The notes: a model not told the origin generated them from the sequence alone. A DNA stretch of 54,036 nt from SCTD01 sp038256525 (GCA_038256525.1 JBBSKF010000005.1:1-54036); one strand, 5' to 3'. Positions 19,988-29,060 are shown, numbered from the stretch's first letter. Program-made: numbers and translations.

Positions 19988-21366
19988 CGACCGCTGTGCA
20001 GCCGCTGCCCGACGAGGCCCTGGCCCGGCTGCGGGACCTGCTCGCCACTGCCGCCGGACTGGTCTTCGAGGATTCGCGCCGGGCCTCGCTCAGTGCCGCG
20101 GTCGCCGAGCGGCAACGACTCACCGGCATGCGGGACGTCGCTGCCTACCTCGATCTGGCCTGCGATCCGGCCGGACCGGAACGGCAGAGCCTGTTGGACG
20201 AGGTGACGATCCAGGAGACGCACTTCTTCCGCAATCCCCCGCAGATGCGGGCGCTGCGCACCGAGGTGCTGCCGGAGCTGGTGCGGGCTGCGCGCGGGCG
20301 CGGTCGACGGCTGCGCATCTGGAGTGCCGGCTGCTCCACCGGCGAGGAGCCGTACACGGTCGCGATGATGCTGCGCGAGCTGCTGCCGGACCTGACCGGT
20401 TGGGATGTGCGTGTGCTGGCCACGGACCTGTCCCAGACGGCGCTGCGGACGGCCCGGGCAGGGACCTACGGCGAGCGCGCCGTCCAGCTGGCGTCGCCCG
20501 CGACCCGGGGACGCTTCCTGCTGCCGACCGAGGCCGGCCGCTACGAGGTCCGGCGTGAGGTCCGTGAGCTCGTCCGCTTCACCCACCACAACCTGGTCCT
20601 CGACCCGGTCCCGCGGGAGAGCTTCGACCTCATCCTGTGCCGCAACGTCACGATCTACTTCGGCCGTGAGACGACGCGGGCCCTGGTCCGCCGGTTGCAC
20701 GGCTGCCTGCGCGACGGGGGCTACCTGCTGCTCGGGCACGCCGAGACGCTGTGGCAGGTCAACGACGACTTCCGCCTCGTGGCCGTCGGCGGGGACAGTC
20801 CCAGCTACGTCTACCGGCGTCCGGCTCCTTCGAGCCCGATGGGACAGGCAGACCGGCGTACGACGTTCCGTCCCCCGGCGCCGCGTCCACCGCCACCCGG
20901 GAGCATGCCGCCCGGGACCGAGTCGCTCGGGTCCTGCCCGGCCGACGCGGTCCGGGCGGTCCTTGCCGAAGGCCGCCATGAGCAGGCCGCCCGCCTGGCG
21001 CGCCGGGCGGCGGCGGCGGAACCGATGCGCCCTGAGCTGCACTACCTGCTGGGTCGCGCGCTGGTCGAGCTCGGCCGTGACGCCGAGGCACTGCCCGCCC
21101 TGCGCCGCGCGACCTACCTCGAACCGGCCGCCGGGCTCGCGCACTTCCTGCTCGCCGGCGCGCTGGCCCGATGTGGTGATGCCCGCGCGGCCGCCAGGGA
21201 GTACCAGGCGGCTGCTTCGACGCTGGGCCTCGACCTGGACGAGGCGGGCGCGCCAGAACTCGGTGGGCGAAGCGCGCGTGAGCTCGCGGAGCTGTGCCGC
21301 CAGCTCGAAGGGCAGCTGTCCGGCAGCGCCGACCCCGGCAACCCGGACGTCGGGGGCACGACGTGA
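19984..21366 (+). CDS. cheR: CheR-type chemotaxis methyltransferase with C-terminal TPR region
   Basis: The 460-residue protein carries the CheR N-terminal helical part (residues 5-75), the SAM domain (IWSAGCSTGEEPYT near residue 113, then ILCRNVTIYF and LLLGHAETL), a Pro-rich linker, and a tail of two to three TPR units (LHYLLGRALVELGRDAEALPALRRA). CheR-TPR fusions occur in alternative chemosensory systems outside flagellar motility. The start ATG overlaps the cheB stop (ATGA) and the stop overlaps the cheW start (GTGA). The substrate would be glutamates on a receptor not encoded here. Confidence 0.93.
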   Translation: MTTAVQPLPDEALARLRDLLATAAGLVFEDSRRASLSAAVAERQRLTGMRDVAAYLDLACDPAGPERQSLLDEVTIQETHFFRNPPQMRALRTEVLPELVRAARGRGRRLRIWSAGCSTGEEPYTVAMMLRELLPDLTGWDVRVLATDLSQTALRTARAGTYGERAVQLASPATRGRFLLPTEAGRYEVRREVRELVRFTHHNLVLDPVPRESFDLILCRNVTIYFGRETTRALVRRLHGCLRDGGYLLLGHAETLWQVNDDFRLVAVGGDSPSYVYRRPAPSSPMGQADRRTTFRPPAPRPPPPGSMPPGTESLGSCPADAVRAVLAEGRHEQAARLARRAAAAEPMRPELHYLLGRALVELGRDAEALPALRRATYLEPAAGLAHFLLAGALARCGDARAAAREYQAAASTLGLDLDEAGAPELGGRSARELAELCRQLEGQLSGSADPGNPDVGGTT

Positions 21367-21815
21367 TCGGCCTGGTCAGCTTCCGGCTCGGTGCGCGTGA
21401 ATACGCCACCTCACTGCACGATGTGCGCGAGGTGGTCCGGCTCAGCGGCCTGGCCGACCTGCCGGGGATGACGCCGCCCCTCGCCGGCGTCCTGGACGTG
21501 CGGGGCACGGCTCTGCCGGTGCTCGACCTGCGGCCTGGCGCACGGCCCGGTGATCCTGGCGACGTGCTGGTGCTCGAGCGGGCACAGCCGGACGGCGGAG
21601 CCGTCGGCGTCGCCGTGGACCAGGTACGCGCTGTCGTCGACGCCGGGCAGCTCGTTCCGGCTGGGACGACCGGCCGGGACGGAGTGCTACCCGCGTACGT
21701 CCTGGACGTTCTTCGCGGCTGCGACGGGATCGTCTTCCTCGTCGATCTGCCCCGGATGGTGGCTGGTGCAGCGGCTCAGGCGGGGACCGCGAAGACGACG
21801 ACGTTGTCCCGGTAG
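21363..21815 (+). CDS. cheW: CheW-type chemotaxis adaptor
   Basis: The 150-residue single CheW domain has the expected start (IGLVSFRLGAREYATSLHDVREVVRL) and core (GVLDVRGTALPVLDLR). CheW links receptors to CheA. The GTG start overlaps the cheR stop. The 3' end overlaps the convergent sortase gene by 40 bp, so both real stops lie inside the opposite gene. Confidence 0.9.
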   Translation: MIGLVSFRLGAREYATSLHDVREVVRLSGLADLPGMTPPLAGVLDVRGTALPVLDLRPGARPGDPGDVLVLERAQPDGGAVGVAVDQVRAVVDAGQLVPAGTTGRDGVLPAYVLDVLRGCDGIVFLVDLPRMVAGAAAQAGTAKTTTLSR

Positions 21816-22459
21816 CTGCGCGCGCTCTTGTCGAACTCCCCGCCGCAGGTGATGAGCCGCAGACTGGTCGTGCTGTCGCCGATGTAGACCGCCTCGGTGG
21901 GGAAGTCCCGCTTGGCGTAGGTCTGCACGCTCTGCACGACGAAGGCGACGATCGACCCGTCCGCCCGGCGGACCGAGACCTGGTCGCCGGTGACGAGCTC
22001 GTCGAGGCGAGCGAAGATCCCCGGTCCGCGGAAGCTGTCGACGTGGCCCACGATCACCGCGGGGCCGTCGTCGCCCGGAGCGGGTCCCTGGCTGTACCAG
22101 CCCGCACGCATGGGGTCCTCGGGCACCTGGAGCGAGCCGTCCGTGTTCTTGCGCAGCCCGATGAGCCGGGTGTCGGTCTCGAGCGCTGGGATCGTGAGGG
22201 CGACCGGTGGCGAGACACCCTGATCCACCACGCCGACGGCCAGCTGCTCACCGACGCCTCGATCGGCGCGCACGTCGGCGCGCGCGCCGTCGAGCACGAC
22301 AGCCTGCACGCTGAACAGCGCCAGCAGGGTCAGGGCCTGCAGGACCACCGAGCGCCAGCGGCGCGGCTTCGGTGGGGCCCGGTGCCGTCCCGCCGCGCGC
22401 GGTCCGAGAGCCGGTCGGAGACCGGGCCCCCCGGAACCGCGACGCGACGAGACGGTCAT
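21776..22459 (-). CDS. Class F sortase
   Basis: The 227-residue membrane-anchored transpeptidase has a basic N-terminus, one transmembrane helix (VVLQALTLLALFSVQAVVL), then the sortase domain. The active-site His is in VIVGHVDS, the Cys in LRLITCGGEF, and the Arg in SARSYRDNVVV. The TCGG...YRDN signature is typical of the actinobacterial class F group. It starts 4 bp after the DUF4331 gene ends, so the two genes are one operon and the DUF4331 protein is a likely substrate. The 3' end overlaps cheW. Confidence 0.88.
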   Translation of the reverse strand: MTVSSRRGSGGPGLRPALGPRAAGRHRAPPKPRRWRSVVLQALTLLALFSVQAVVLDGARADVRADRGVGEQLAVGVVDQGVSPPVALTIPALETDTRLIGLRKNTDGSLQVPEDPMRAGWYSQGPAPGDDGPAVIVGHVDSFRGPGIFARLDELVTGDQVSVRRADGSIVAFVVQSVQTYAKRDFPTEAVYIGDSTTSLRLITCGGEFDKSARSYRDNVVVFAVPA

Positions 22460-22463
22460 CGAG

Positions 22464-24077
22464 CTACTGCGCTGCGCGCTTGCGCAGGACCAGGCCGGAG
22501 CCGGCGAGAGCCAGTCCGACCAGTGCGATGCTCACCGGCAGGGCGGGGATGCCGCCGTCGGCCAGACCGCCGAAGCCGGTCGCCACGCCACCGGTCGGGG
22601 TGCCACCGGTCCGGTTGCCACCGGTGCCGGCCGTGCCACCGGAACTCGGAGCGCCACCGCTCGGTGCCGCAGCGGCCCGCAGGCGGGTGGCCCGGGGGTC
22701 GGTGCTGGAGCCGGACTCGGGCAGCGCGAGATACGGGAACGTCGAGCCGAAGGCCTTGTCGTTCTCGTTGACACCGTCACCGGCGGCGAGCGCCTGGACG
22801 ATCGTGCCGGTGCGGACGGCGCCCACCAGCGCCTGGATCTCGATGTCGACCACGTCGTCGATCAGCCGGCGCCCGTTGGGGAACCCGGCGGTGTCCTTGG
22901 CCAGCACACCGAGCCGGTTGGGGTTCGCCGACGGCGGGATCTTGGTGTTGAGCCGCTGCATCTCGGCCGGCGTCACCGTCGGCGGCTTGTTCAGACCTTC
23001 GACGCCGGTCAGGAAGATGGCGAAGATGTCGTCACGGGGCGCTGCGGGGGCCGGGATCTTGTAGATGGACTCGATGAGCTTGGGCACCTCGGGGTCGTTC
23101 ACCTTGGCGACGACCGCCGGCACGGTGGCGTCCGCCTCGGGCGGCAGCGAGTTGAAGGCGTCCTTGAGGCCGGCGGGCACGACGACCTCGTTCACCAGCG
23201 GCATGCCGAGGCGCGAGACCTGGACGAAGTCGCCGGTCGGCTCGGACTTCCCGGCCGACAGGGTCATGGTCTGCTGGTCGGTGGTCGACCAGACCCCGAT
23301 GATGCCGCTGCCGTCACCGCCTTCAGTGATCTTGGCCACCGGCACCTGCAGGGCGATGGCGTTGACGTTGTAGTTCGTCAGCGTGTCGTTGCCGACCTCC
23401 GACAGGTCACCGCCGTAGAGAAGGTCGAAGACCCGCAGATCCAGGAAGAACGGGTCGTCGGCCTGGCCGGCGAAGGTCCTGCCACCGTCGGACGTGGAGG
23501 TGATGGCTTCGTCGCGCAACGCCGCGTAGTTCGGCATCGAGGCGTCACCGACACGGGAGGGAGCGACCTTCGCGTTGTCGACCAGCACCGTCGCGGCGCC
23601 GCCCTCGTCGATCGCCTCGAGCTTGTAGGTCTGCTTGAACAGCAGCGTGGCGTCGTTGAAGGAGTTCACGGCGCCGTTGTTGTAGAGGAAGGTGTTCGTG
23701 CCACGGGTGTCGATGTTGCTGAACGTCCAGCGGTAGGTGATGTCCGGCTTGGCGTCACCGTTGTTGTCGACCTTGATGTTGTAGCGGTAGCCGTCGGCGC
23801 CCCAGGGGTAGAAGTTCGGGCCACCGGAGGGCTCCTGGAAGGGAATCCAGTTGGCGATCAGCGTCACCGTGTCCGGCTTGTCCGGGCTGACGAACGCGTA
23901 GGTGTCGGTGTTGTCCGACAGCGGATTCGCCGCGGTCAGCGGCGCTTCGCGGTGGCTGGAGGCGCTTCCGGTGCTGGGCCCGAGGGCCACTCCTGTGCCG
24001 ACGACGGCCAGGCCGGCTGCGACGAGCGCACGGCCGGCGCGACGCGCCGACACATGTCGTGAGGGGACTGTGCTCAT
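22464..24077 (-). CDS. DUF4331 family surface protein with C-terminal membrane anchor
   Basis: The 537-residue protein begins with a signal peptide (ARRAGRALVAAGLAVVGTG, cleavage around ASSHREAP) and then the DUF4331 domain (SHREAPLTAANPLSDNTDTYAFV, FSNIDTRGTNTFLYNNG). A Gly/Thr-rich linker follows, then a hydrophobic helix (VSIALVGLALAGSGLVL) and a basic RKR tail. That is the layout of a sortase substrate, but no LPXTG is seen before the helix; LPESG occurs about 70 residues earlier. The ATG at 24077 has GGGAG at 24082-24086. It is co-transcribed with the sortase gene. The function of DUF4331 is not known. Confidence 0.88.
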   Translation of the reverse strand: MSTVPSRHVSARRAGRALVAAGLAVVGTGVALGPSTGSASSHREAPLTAANPLSDNTDTYAFVSPDKPDTVTLIANWIPFQEPSGGPNFYPWGADGYRYNIKVDNNGDAKPDITYRWTFSNIDTRGTNTFLYNNGAVNSFNDATLLFKQTYKLEAIDEGGAATVLVDNAKVAPSRVGDASMPNYAALRDEAITSTSDGGRTFAGQADDPFFLDLRVFDLLYGGDLSEVGNDTLTNYNVNAIALQVPVAKITEGGDGSGIIGVWSTTDQQTMTLSAGKSEPTGDFVQVSRLGMPLVNEVVVPAGLKDAFNSLPPEADATVPAVVAKVNDPEVPKLIESIYKIPAPAAPRDDIFAIFLTGVEGLNKPPTVTPAEMQRLNTKIPPSANPNRLGVLAKDTAGFPNGRRLIDDVVDIEIQALVGAVRTGTIVQALAAGDGVNENDKAFGSTFPYLALPESGSSTDPRATRLRAAAAPSGGAPSSGGTAGTGGNRTGGTPTGGVATGFGGLADGGIPALPVSIALVGLALAGSGLVLRKRAAQ

Positions 24078-24095
24078 GGAACTCCCTGCAGTCGC

Positions 24096-24110
24096 GTCCC
24101 GAATCGGGAC
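24096..24110. promoter_or_regulatory. Perfect 7-1-7 palindrome in the DUF4331 leader
   Basis: GTCCCGAATCGGGAC is a perfect inverted repeat with one central base, 19 bp upstream of the DUF4331 start codon. It could be a repressor operator or a stem in the 5' leader. Confidence 0.45.
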
Positions 24111-24172
24111 GTCCTCGCCTGCCTCCCTGGTGGAGGGCAGAGGAGACGCGGAGAAGGCCGTCCCCACGGCAG

Positions 24173-24199
24173 CGTACGTACGACTCGGGCATAAGGTTC
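24173..24199 (-). promoter_or_regulatory. Candidate ECF-sigma-type promoter of the DUF4331-sortase operon
   Basis: On the minus strand GAACCT (24199 to 24194) is followed after 15 nt by CGTACG (24178 to 24173). This resembles the GAAC...CGT architecture of many ECF sigma promoters and lies about 95 bp before the DUF4331 start. No sigma gene is adjacent. Confidence 0.3.
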
Positions 24200-24351
24200 A
24201 TTCAGGCTCATCTGGAGACCTCGTCAGTCGGTTGTCCGAATGGGCCGGCGGGACCTTTCGCGAGTTGAATTGACCGGTCTGGCAAGCCGTGACGTCCTGT
24301 CGCACGAATGTCTTCCGAGAAGTCGTGTGCCTCTGGTGGAAGGACGGCTTG

Positions 24352-25653
24352 ATGCAGCGCAGGATGCGAGGTGCGCTTTCCGTGGCCGCCGTTCTCGGGC
24401 TGGCTGCGGGGCTGCTCGCCGTCGGCGCGGGCGCCGGGCCGCCGCCGGACTCGACGTCGACGAGCGCGGCAGGCGGAGCGGCAAATCCTGCTCTGCAGGG
24501 CATCACCGGTCTGCAGGCCGAGTTGAAGCGCGTTCCCGGGAACTACCCGAAGTGGTCGGCTCTCGGCATGGCCTACGTCCAGCAGGCGCGACTCACCGCC
24601 GACCCGACCCTCTACGGCAAGGCCGAGGGGGCTTTCGAGATGTCGTTGCAGCTGCGTCCGTCCGACAACGACGCTGCGCTGACCGGCCAGGCAACCCTGG
24701 CCGCGGCCAGGCACGATTTCGCGGGTGCCCTGGCCCTGACCGACCAGAGCCTGGCGATCAACGACTTCAGCGCGACCACCTATGCGGTCCGGTTCGATGC
24801 CCTCAACGAGCTCGGCCGGTACGACGACGCGCAGGTGGCCGTGCAGAGGGTGCTGGACCTGCGCCCGGGCCTGGACGCGCTGGTCCGGGCGTCGTACGCC
24901 CTGGAGCTGCGGGGGAACGTCGAGGGCGCCCGCGATCTGCTGCAGCGGGCGGCGTCGAGCGCAAGAGCACCCAGCGACATCGCCTTCGCGCAGTACTACC
25001 TCGGCGAGCTCGCGTGGAACAACGGGGACCTGCCCGGTGCCCGTGCCGCCTACCTGGCCGCGCTCGAGGCTGATCCCGGTTACCTGGCCGCTGTCGGGGG
25101 ACGCGCCAAGGTTTCGGCCGCCTCGGGTGATGTCGAGGCCGCCGGGGTGGACTATCGCAGGGTGGTCGAGCAGCTGCCGGCGCCGGAGTTCCTGGTCGCC
25201 TACGGCGAACTGCTCGAGTCGACCGGGCAGACCGACGCCGCACAGGAGCAGTACGCCGTCGTTCGCGCGACGCAGCAGCTGTTCGCTGCGAACGGCCAGG
25301 ACGTGGACACCGAGCTCGCGCTGTTCGAGGCCGACCACGGCACCCCGTCAGCCGCTGTCGCGAGCGCGGAGAAGGCTTACGCCAAGCGTCCCCTCGCCGT
25401 ACTGACCCAGGACGCCTACGCCTGGGCACTGCACTCCGCCGGCCGATCTGCGGAGGCGCTGCCCATCGCCCGGCAGGCCGCCCGGCTCGGCCTGCGCTCA
25501 CCGGTCCTCGCCTATCACCTCGGCGTCATCGAGGCCGCCGCCGGCGATCGCGTCGCGGCCCGCAGCTCCCTGCAGCGGGCCCTCGACCTCAACCCGGCCT
25601 TTCATCCGCTCCAGGCGCCGAGAGCCCGCGCCCTGCTGGCGACGCTCGGCTGA
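24352..25653 (+). CDS. Exported or membrane-anchored TPR protein
   Basis: The 433-residue protein starts with a basic stretch and a hydrophobic segment (AAVLGLAAGLLAVGAGAG) that is a signal peptide or anchor. The rest is built of TPR-like helical repeats (WSALGMAYVQQARL, YAVRFDALNELGRYDDAQVAV, YYLGELAWNNGDLPGARAAY, YHLGVIEAAAGDRVAARSSL). The ATG at 24352 follows GGAAGGA (24338-24344) with 7-nt spacing. It is divergent from the DUF4331-sortase operon and may act with it at the cell surface. TPR domains bind proteins; no catalytic motif is seen. Confidence 0.82.
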   Translation: MQRRMRGALSVAAVLGLAAGLLAVGAGAGPPPDSTSTSAAGGAANPALQGITGLQAELKRVPGNYPKWSALGMAYVQQARLTADPTLYGKAEGAFEMSLQLRPSDNDAALTGQATLAAARHDFAGALALTDQSLAINDFSATTYAVRFDALNELGRYDDAQVAVQRVLDLRPGLDALVRASYALELRGNVEGARDLLQRAASSARAPSDIAFAQYYLGELAWNNGDLPGARAAYLAALEADPGYLAAVGGRAKVSAASGDVEAAGVDYRRVVEQLPAPEFLVAYGELLESTGQTDAAQEQYAVVRATQQLFAANGQDVDTELALFEADHGTPSAAVASAEKAYAKRPLAVLTQDAYAWALHSAGRSAEALPIARQAARLGLRSPVLAYHLGVIEAAAGDRVAARSSLQRALDLNPAFHPLQAPRARALLATLG

Positions 25654-25666
25654 GTGCGGCGCGTCC

Positions 25667-26839
25667 TCAGACGTAGCGCTCGAGGATGGAGCTCTCCGCG
25701 AGCCGGGACAGTCCCTCGCGCACGCTGCGCGCCCGGGTCTCGCCGACGCCGTCGACGACCTGCAGGTCGTCGATCCCGGCGGCGAGCAGCTTCTGCAGCC
25801 CACCGAAGTGCTCCACGAGGCGATCCACGACCAGGTTGGGGAGCCGAGGGACCTTGGCGAGCAGCCGGTAGCCGCGCGGGCTGGCCGCCATCTCGAGCGC
25901 GTCGGCGTCCGGCCGGAACCCGACCGCCCGCGCGACCGAAGACAGGTCGAGCAGCTCGCCGGCCGTCAGGCTGTCCAGCGCAGCGAGGGCGTCGTCGAGC
26001 CGGCGGGCCCGGCGACCGCTGCCGGAGATGAGGTAGTCGCGCACGATCAGCTCGCGCTCGGCCTCGACGCCGGCCATCAGCTCGTCGAGCTGAAGCGACA
26101 GCAGCCGTCCGTCGGTGCCGAGCTCGACGACGTAGCCCTCGATCTCGGTGGCGATCCGGCGCACCATCTCGAGGCGCTGGCTGACCGCCATCGCGTCCCG
26201 GACGGTGACCAGGTCCTCGATCTCGAGGGCGGAAAGCGTCCCGGCGACCTCGTCGAGCCGGAGCTTGTAGCGCTCGAGCGTGGCGAGCGCCTGGTTGGCC
26301 CGGGACAGGATGGAGGCGCTGTCGTCGAGGACGTAGCGGCGCCCGTCCACGTAGAGCGCGATGATCCGCATGGACTGGCTGACCGTGATGACCGGGTTGC
26401 CGGTCTGCTTCGCGACCCGCTCCGCGGTGCGGTGGCGGGTGCCGGTCTCCTCGGTCGGGATGCTCGGGTCGGGGACCAGCTGCACGCTGGCCAGCACGAT
26501 CCGGTCCAGGTCGCCGGTGACGACGACCGCTCCGTCCATCTTGGACAACTCGCGCAGCCGGGTCGCGGAGAACGCGACGTTGAGCTCGAAGCCGCCGGTG
26601 CACAGCGCCAGCACGGCCTTGTCGTTGCCGAGCACGATCAGGGCCCCGGTGTTGCCCCTCAGGATGCGCTCGAGACCGTCGCGCAGGGCCGTGCCGGGAG
26701 CGACCGCGGCCAGGGTGGAGCGCAGGAGATCGTCGGTGGTCGCCACCTGCCGCCCCCTTGCTCGACTCGCCCGTGCGGCGAAGTCTAGGGAGCGCGTGAA
26801 GCTGGACCGGAGCGGCTCGGTCACCGCATCGCCGCTCAC
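25667..26839 (-). CDS. disA: DNA integrity scanning diadenylate cyclase
   Basis: DisA makes c-di-AMP and binds branched DNA. The N-terminal DAC domain has the catalytic DGA (KMDGAVVVTGD near residue 101) and the RHR motif (GTRHRTAERVAKQT). A helical linker and a C-terminal helix-hairpin-helix domain (LLAAGIDDLQVVDGVGETRAR) follow. The length (390) and layout fit the octameric family. The GTG start overlaps the radA stop (GTGA), so it is translated with radA, as in mycobacteria, where RadA binds DisA and limits its activity. Confidence 0.96.
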   Translation of the reverse strand: MSGDAVTEPLRSSFTRSLDFAARASRARGRQVATTDDLLRSTLAAVAPGTALRDGLERILRGNTGALIVLGNDKAVLALCTGGFELNVAFSATRLRELSKMDGAVVVTGDLDRIVLASVQLVPDPSIPTEETGTRHRTAERVAKQTGNPVITVSQSMRIIALYVDGRRYVLDDSASILSRANQALATLERYKLRLDEVAGTLSALEIEDLVTVRDAMAVSQRLEMVRRIATEIEGYVVELGTDGRLLSLQLDELMAGVEAERELIVRDYLISGSGRRARRLDDALAALDSLTAGELLDLSSVARAVGFRPDADALEMAASPRGYRLLAKVPRLPNLVVDRLVEHFGGLQKLLAAGIDDLQVVDGVGETRARSVREGLSRLAESSILERYV

Positions 26840-28239
26840 ACGACGTTGAGGGGACGGCGCGGTCCCACTGACCGCAGGGTGGCGAGGTTGGTCAGGGCCT
26901 GCAGGGCCTGCGGCAGGTCGCCGACCTCGAGGACGCGGATGCCGTGTGGAGCCCGCCCGCTGCCGGCCGGCACGATGGCGCGGGTGAAGCCCAGCCGTGC
27001 CGCCTCGGTCAGCCGGCGCTGCACGCCGCCCACCGGGCGCAGCTCACCGGAGAGCCCGAGCTCGCCGATCGCCACGACGTCGACCGGCAGGGCCCGGTCG
27101 TTGACGGCGCTCGCGACCGCGAGGGCGACCGCGAGGTCCGCGGCCGGCTCGAGCAGGCGCATGCCGCCGACGGTGGCGGTGTAGACGTCGCTGCCGGCGA
27201 GCCTGACCTCGCCGCGGCGCTCCACGATCGCGAGCACCATCGCCACCCGGGCGTTGTCCAGCCCGGACACGGCCCGACGCGGGTTGGCGGCCTGCGTCTG
27301 CGCGACGAGCGCCTGGACCTCCGCGAGCATCGGGCGGCGTCCCTCCACGGTGACCGTCACGCAGGTCCCGGGCACCGGGGCGCCGCGCGCAGACAGGAAC
27401 AGCCCTGACGGGTCGGCCAGCCCGCAGATGCCGGTGTCGCCGAGCGTGAAGCAGCCGACCTCGTCGGCCGGGCCGAAGCGGTTCTTCACCGCTCGAACCA
27501 TACGCAGGGGTGAGTGCCGGTCACCCTCGAAATGCAGGACCACGTCGACGAGGTGCTCGAGCAGGCGCGGTCCGGCTATCGCGCCGTCCTTCGTGACGTG
27601 GCCGACCAGCACGGTCGCGATGCCCCGCTGCTTGGCCAGGCCGATGAGCGCCGCGGCGACCGCACGGACCTGGGTGACGCCGCCGGCGCTTCCCTCGACC
27701 TGCGTGCTGGCGATGGTCTGGACGCTGTCCACGACGAGCAGCCCGGGTCCGACCGCGTCGACGTGGGACAGCACCGCCGCGAGATCGGTCTCCGCGGCGA
27801 GCCACAGGTGGGGATCGAGGCCACCCGTGCGGCCCGCTCGCAGCCGGACCTGGGCGGCCGACTCCTCGCCCGTCACGTAGAGGGTCGGCGATCCGGCCCT
27901 GGCCGCCCGGGCGGCCATCTCGAGCGTCAGGGTGCTCTTGCCGACGCCCGGCTCCCCGGCGAGAAGGACGACAGCGCCAGGCACGAGTCCGCCGCCGAGA
28001 ACCCGGTCGAGCTCGCTCACCCCGGTCGGGACGGCCCGGGCGTCCTCGACGTCGACCTGGTCGATGGGGCGGGCCGGTGCGCTGACCGGCCCGGCCTCGA
28101 GTCGGACCCGGGTGGCACCGACCTCGGCGAGCGATCCCCAGGCCTGGCACTGCGGGCACTGCCCGAGCCACTTGCCGACGGTCACGCCACACTCTGCACA
28201 GCGGTGGGTCGGGCGGACCCGTGCGCTCGTCACCGCCAT
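26836..28239 (-). CDS. radA: DNA repair protein RadA
   Basis: RadA is a RecA-like helicase acting in recombination and branch migration. It has an N-terminal C4 zinc finger (CAECG and CPQC), Walker A LAGEPGVGKST, the RadA-specific KNRFG motif (VKNRFGPADEVG), and a C-terminal Lon-protease-like domain without the catalytic site. With the ATG at 28239 it has 467 residues, the usual length. TAACGT ends 7 nt upstream of that ATG, suggesting a leaderless transcript. It is the first gene of the radA-disA operon. Confidence 0.96.
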   Translation of the reverse strand: MAVTSARVRPTHRCAECGVTVGKWLGQCPQCQAWGSLAEVGATRVRLEAGPVSAPARPIDQVDVEDARAVPTGVSELDRVLGGGLVPGAVVLLAGEPGVGKSTLTLEMAARAARAGSPTLYVTGEESAAQVRLRAGRTGGLDPHLWLAAETDLAAVLSHVDAVGPGLLVVDSVQTIASTQVEGSAGGVTQVRAVAAALIGLAKQRGIATVLVGHVTKDGAIAGPRLLEHLVDVVLHFEGDRHSPLRMVRAVKNRFGPADEVGCFTLGDTGICGLADPSGLFLSARGAPVPGTCVTVTVEGRRPMLAEVQALVAQTQAANPRRAVSGLDNARVAMVLAIVERRGEVRLAGSDVYTATVGGMRLLEPAADLAVALAVASAVNDRALPVDVVAIGELGLSGELRPVGGVQRRLTEAARLGFTRAIVPAGSGRAPHGIRVLEVGDLPQALQALTNLATLRSVGPRRPLNVV

Positions 28240-28285
28240 GGGGCAGACGTTATCGGTGCACGCCGACAGGCGCGCCCGCCGTCGG

Positions 28286-28864
28286 CTACTCCTTCTCCTT
28301 CTCGCTGTGCCCGCCGGTCGGGGCCTGCAGGGCCGGCTCACCCTCGCCACCCTCTTCGCCCGTGTAGATCGGCCGGTCCGACTCCCCGGTCAGGGCGATC
28401 GGGACGAGCGCCTCGACCGTGCCGTTGTCCTCGAAGCGGAACGTCATCTCGACGAACTCGCCCGGGCCCACCCGCTCGGTGAGACCTTGGATCTCCAGCG
28501 TGACCCGGTCCCCGGTGCTGCCTGAGCCGGGCACCTCCGGTCGGCCTGGCCGGCCGTCGTCGAGCACCACGACCTTCTCCGCACCGGGCGAGGTCACCGA
28601 CACCAGCCGGTCGGCCTCGGCGGCGCGGTTGATCACGGTGAGCACGACCTCGGCGTCCTCGCCCACGTCGTAGGCCTCACCCTGCTCCGGCGCAAGCACC
28701 GACACGTTGCGCAGGGCCAAGGAACCAACCTCGAGGTTGCTGGCCTCCGGGGCGGTGCGCAACCCGTACGTCTGGGGGCGCAGACCAGCGCCGCACCCGC
28801 TCAGCGACACTGCCGCGAGCACGACAACGGCGAGTGCGGTCGGGCGGCCACGAAGTGCGGTCAC
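28286..28864 (-). CDS. lpqE: LpqE-like lipoprotein
   Basis: The protein has a short signal peptide ending in the lipobox SLSGC and a mature domain of about 170 residues with beta-sandwich character (AEVVLTVINRAAEADRLVSVTSPGAEKVVV). It sits next to radA-disA and divergent from carD, exactly as mycobacterial lpqE does. The GTG at 28864 is chosen for GGGAG at 28872-28876 with 7-nt spacing; an ATG at 28894 is an alternative. The C-terminal tail is Glu/Gly-rich (SEKEKE). It may be related to copper-chaperone-like lipoproteins, but no metal motif is clear. Confidence 0.8.
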   Translation of the reverse strand: MTALRGRPTALAVVVLAAVSLSGCGAGLRPQTYGLRTAPEASNLEVGSLALRNVSVLAPEQGEAYDVGEDAEVVLTVINRAAEADRLVSVTSPGAEKVVVLDDGRPGRPEVPGSGSTGDRVTLEIQGLTERVGPGEFVEMTFRFEDNGTVEALVPIALTGESDRPIYTGEEGGEGEPALQAPTGGHSEKEKE

Positions 28865-29054
28865 GGTGCGGCTCCCGGGCGAAAAGGGCGTCATGGGCGG
28901 GGGGCATACCGTATCCATGCGGCCTGACCCGCGCCACGCTGCCCGGTCGTGGCACCCGACGGAAGTCGCCTGCAGCACTCGAACCGGCGTCTGTCAAGAC
29001 CTGGCTATGCCTCTGACCTGCAACGATGGTGACCGGAGCCACATCGCCCCGTGT

Positions 29055-29060
29055 TACGAT
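29055..29060 (+). promoter_or_regulatory. Candidate -10 box of carD
   Basis: TACGAT (within GTTACGATGAG) lies 28 bp upstream of the carD ATG, with a ribosome binding site AGAGGGG at 29071-29077 between. No convincing -35 is seen, which is usual for CarD-responsive promoters. Confidence 0.4.
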
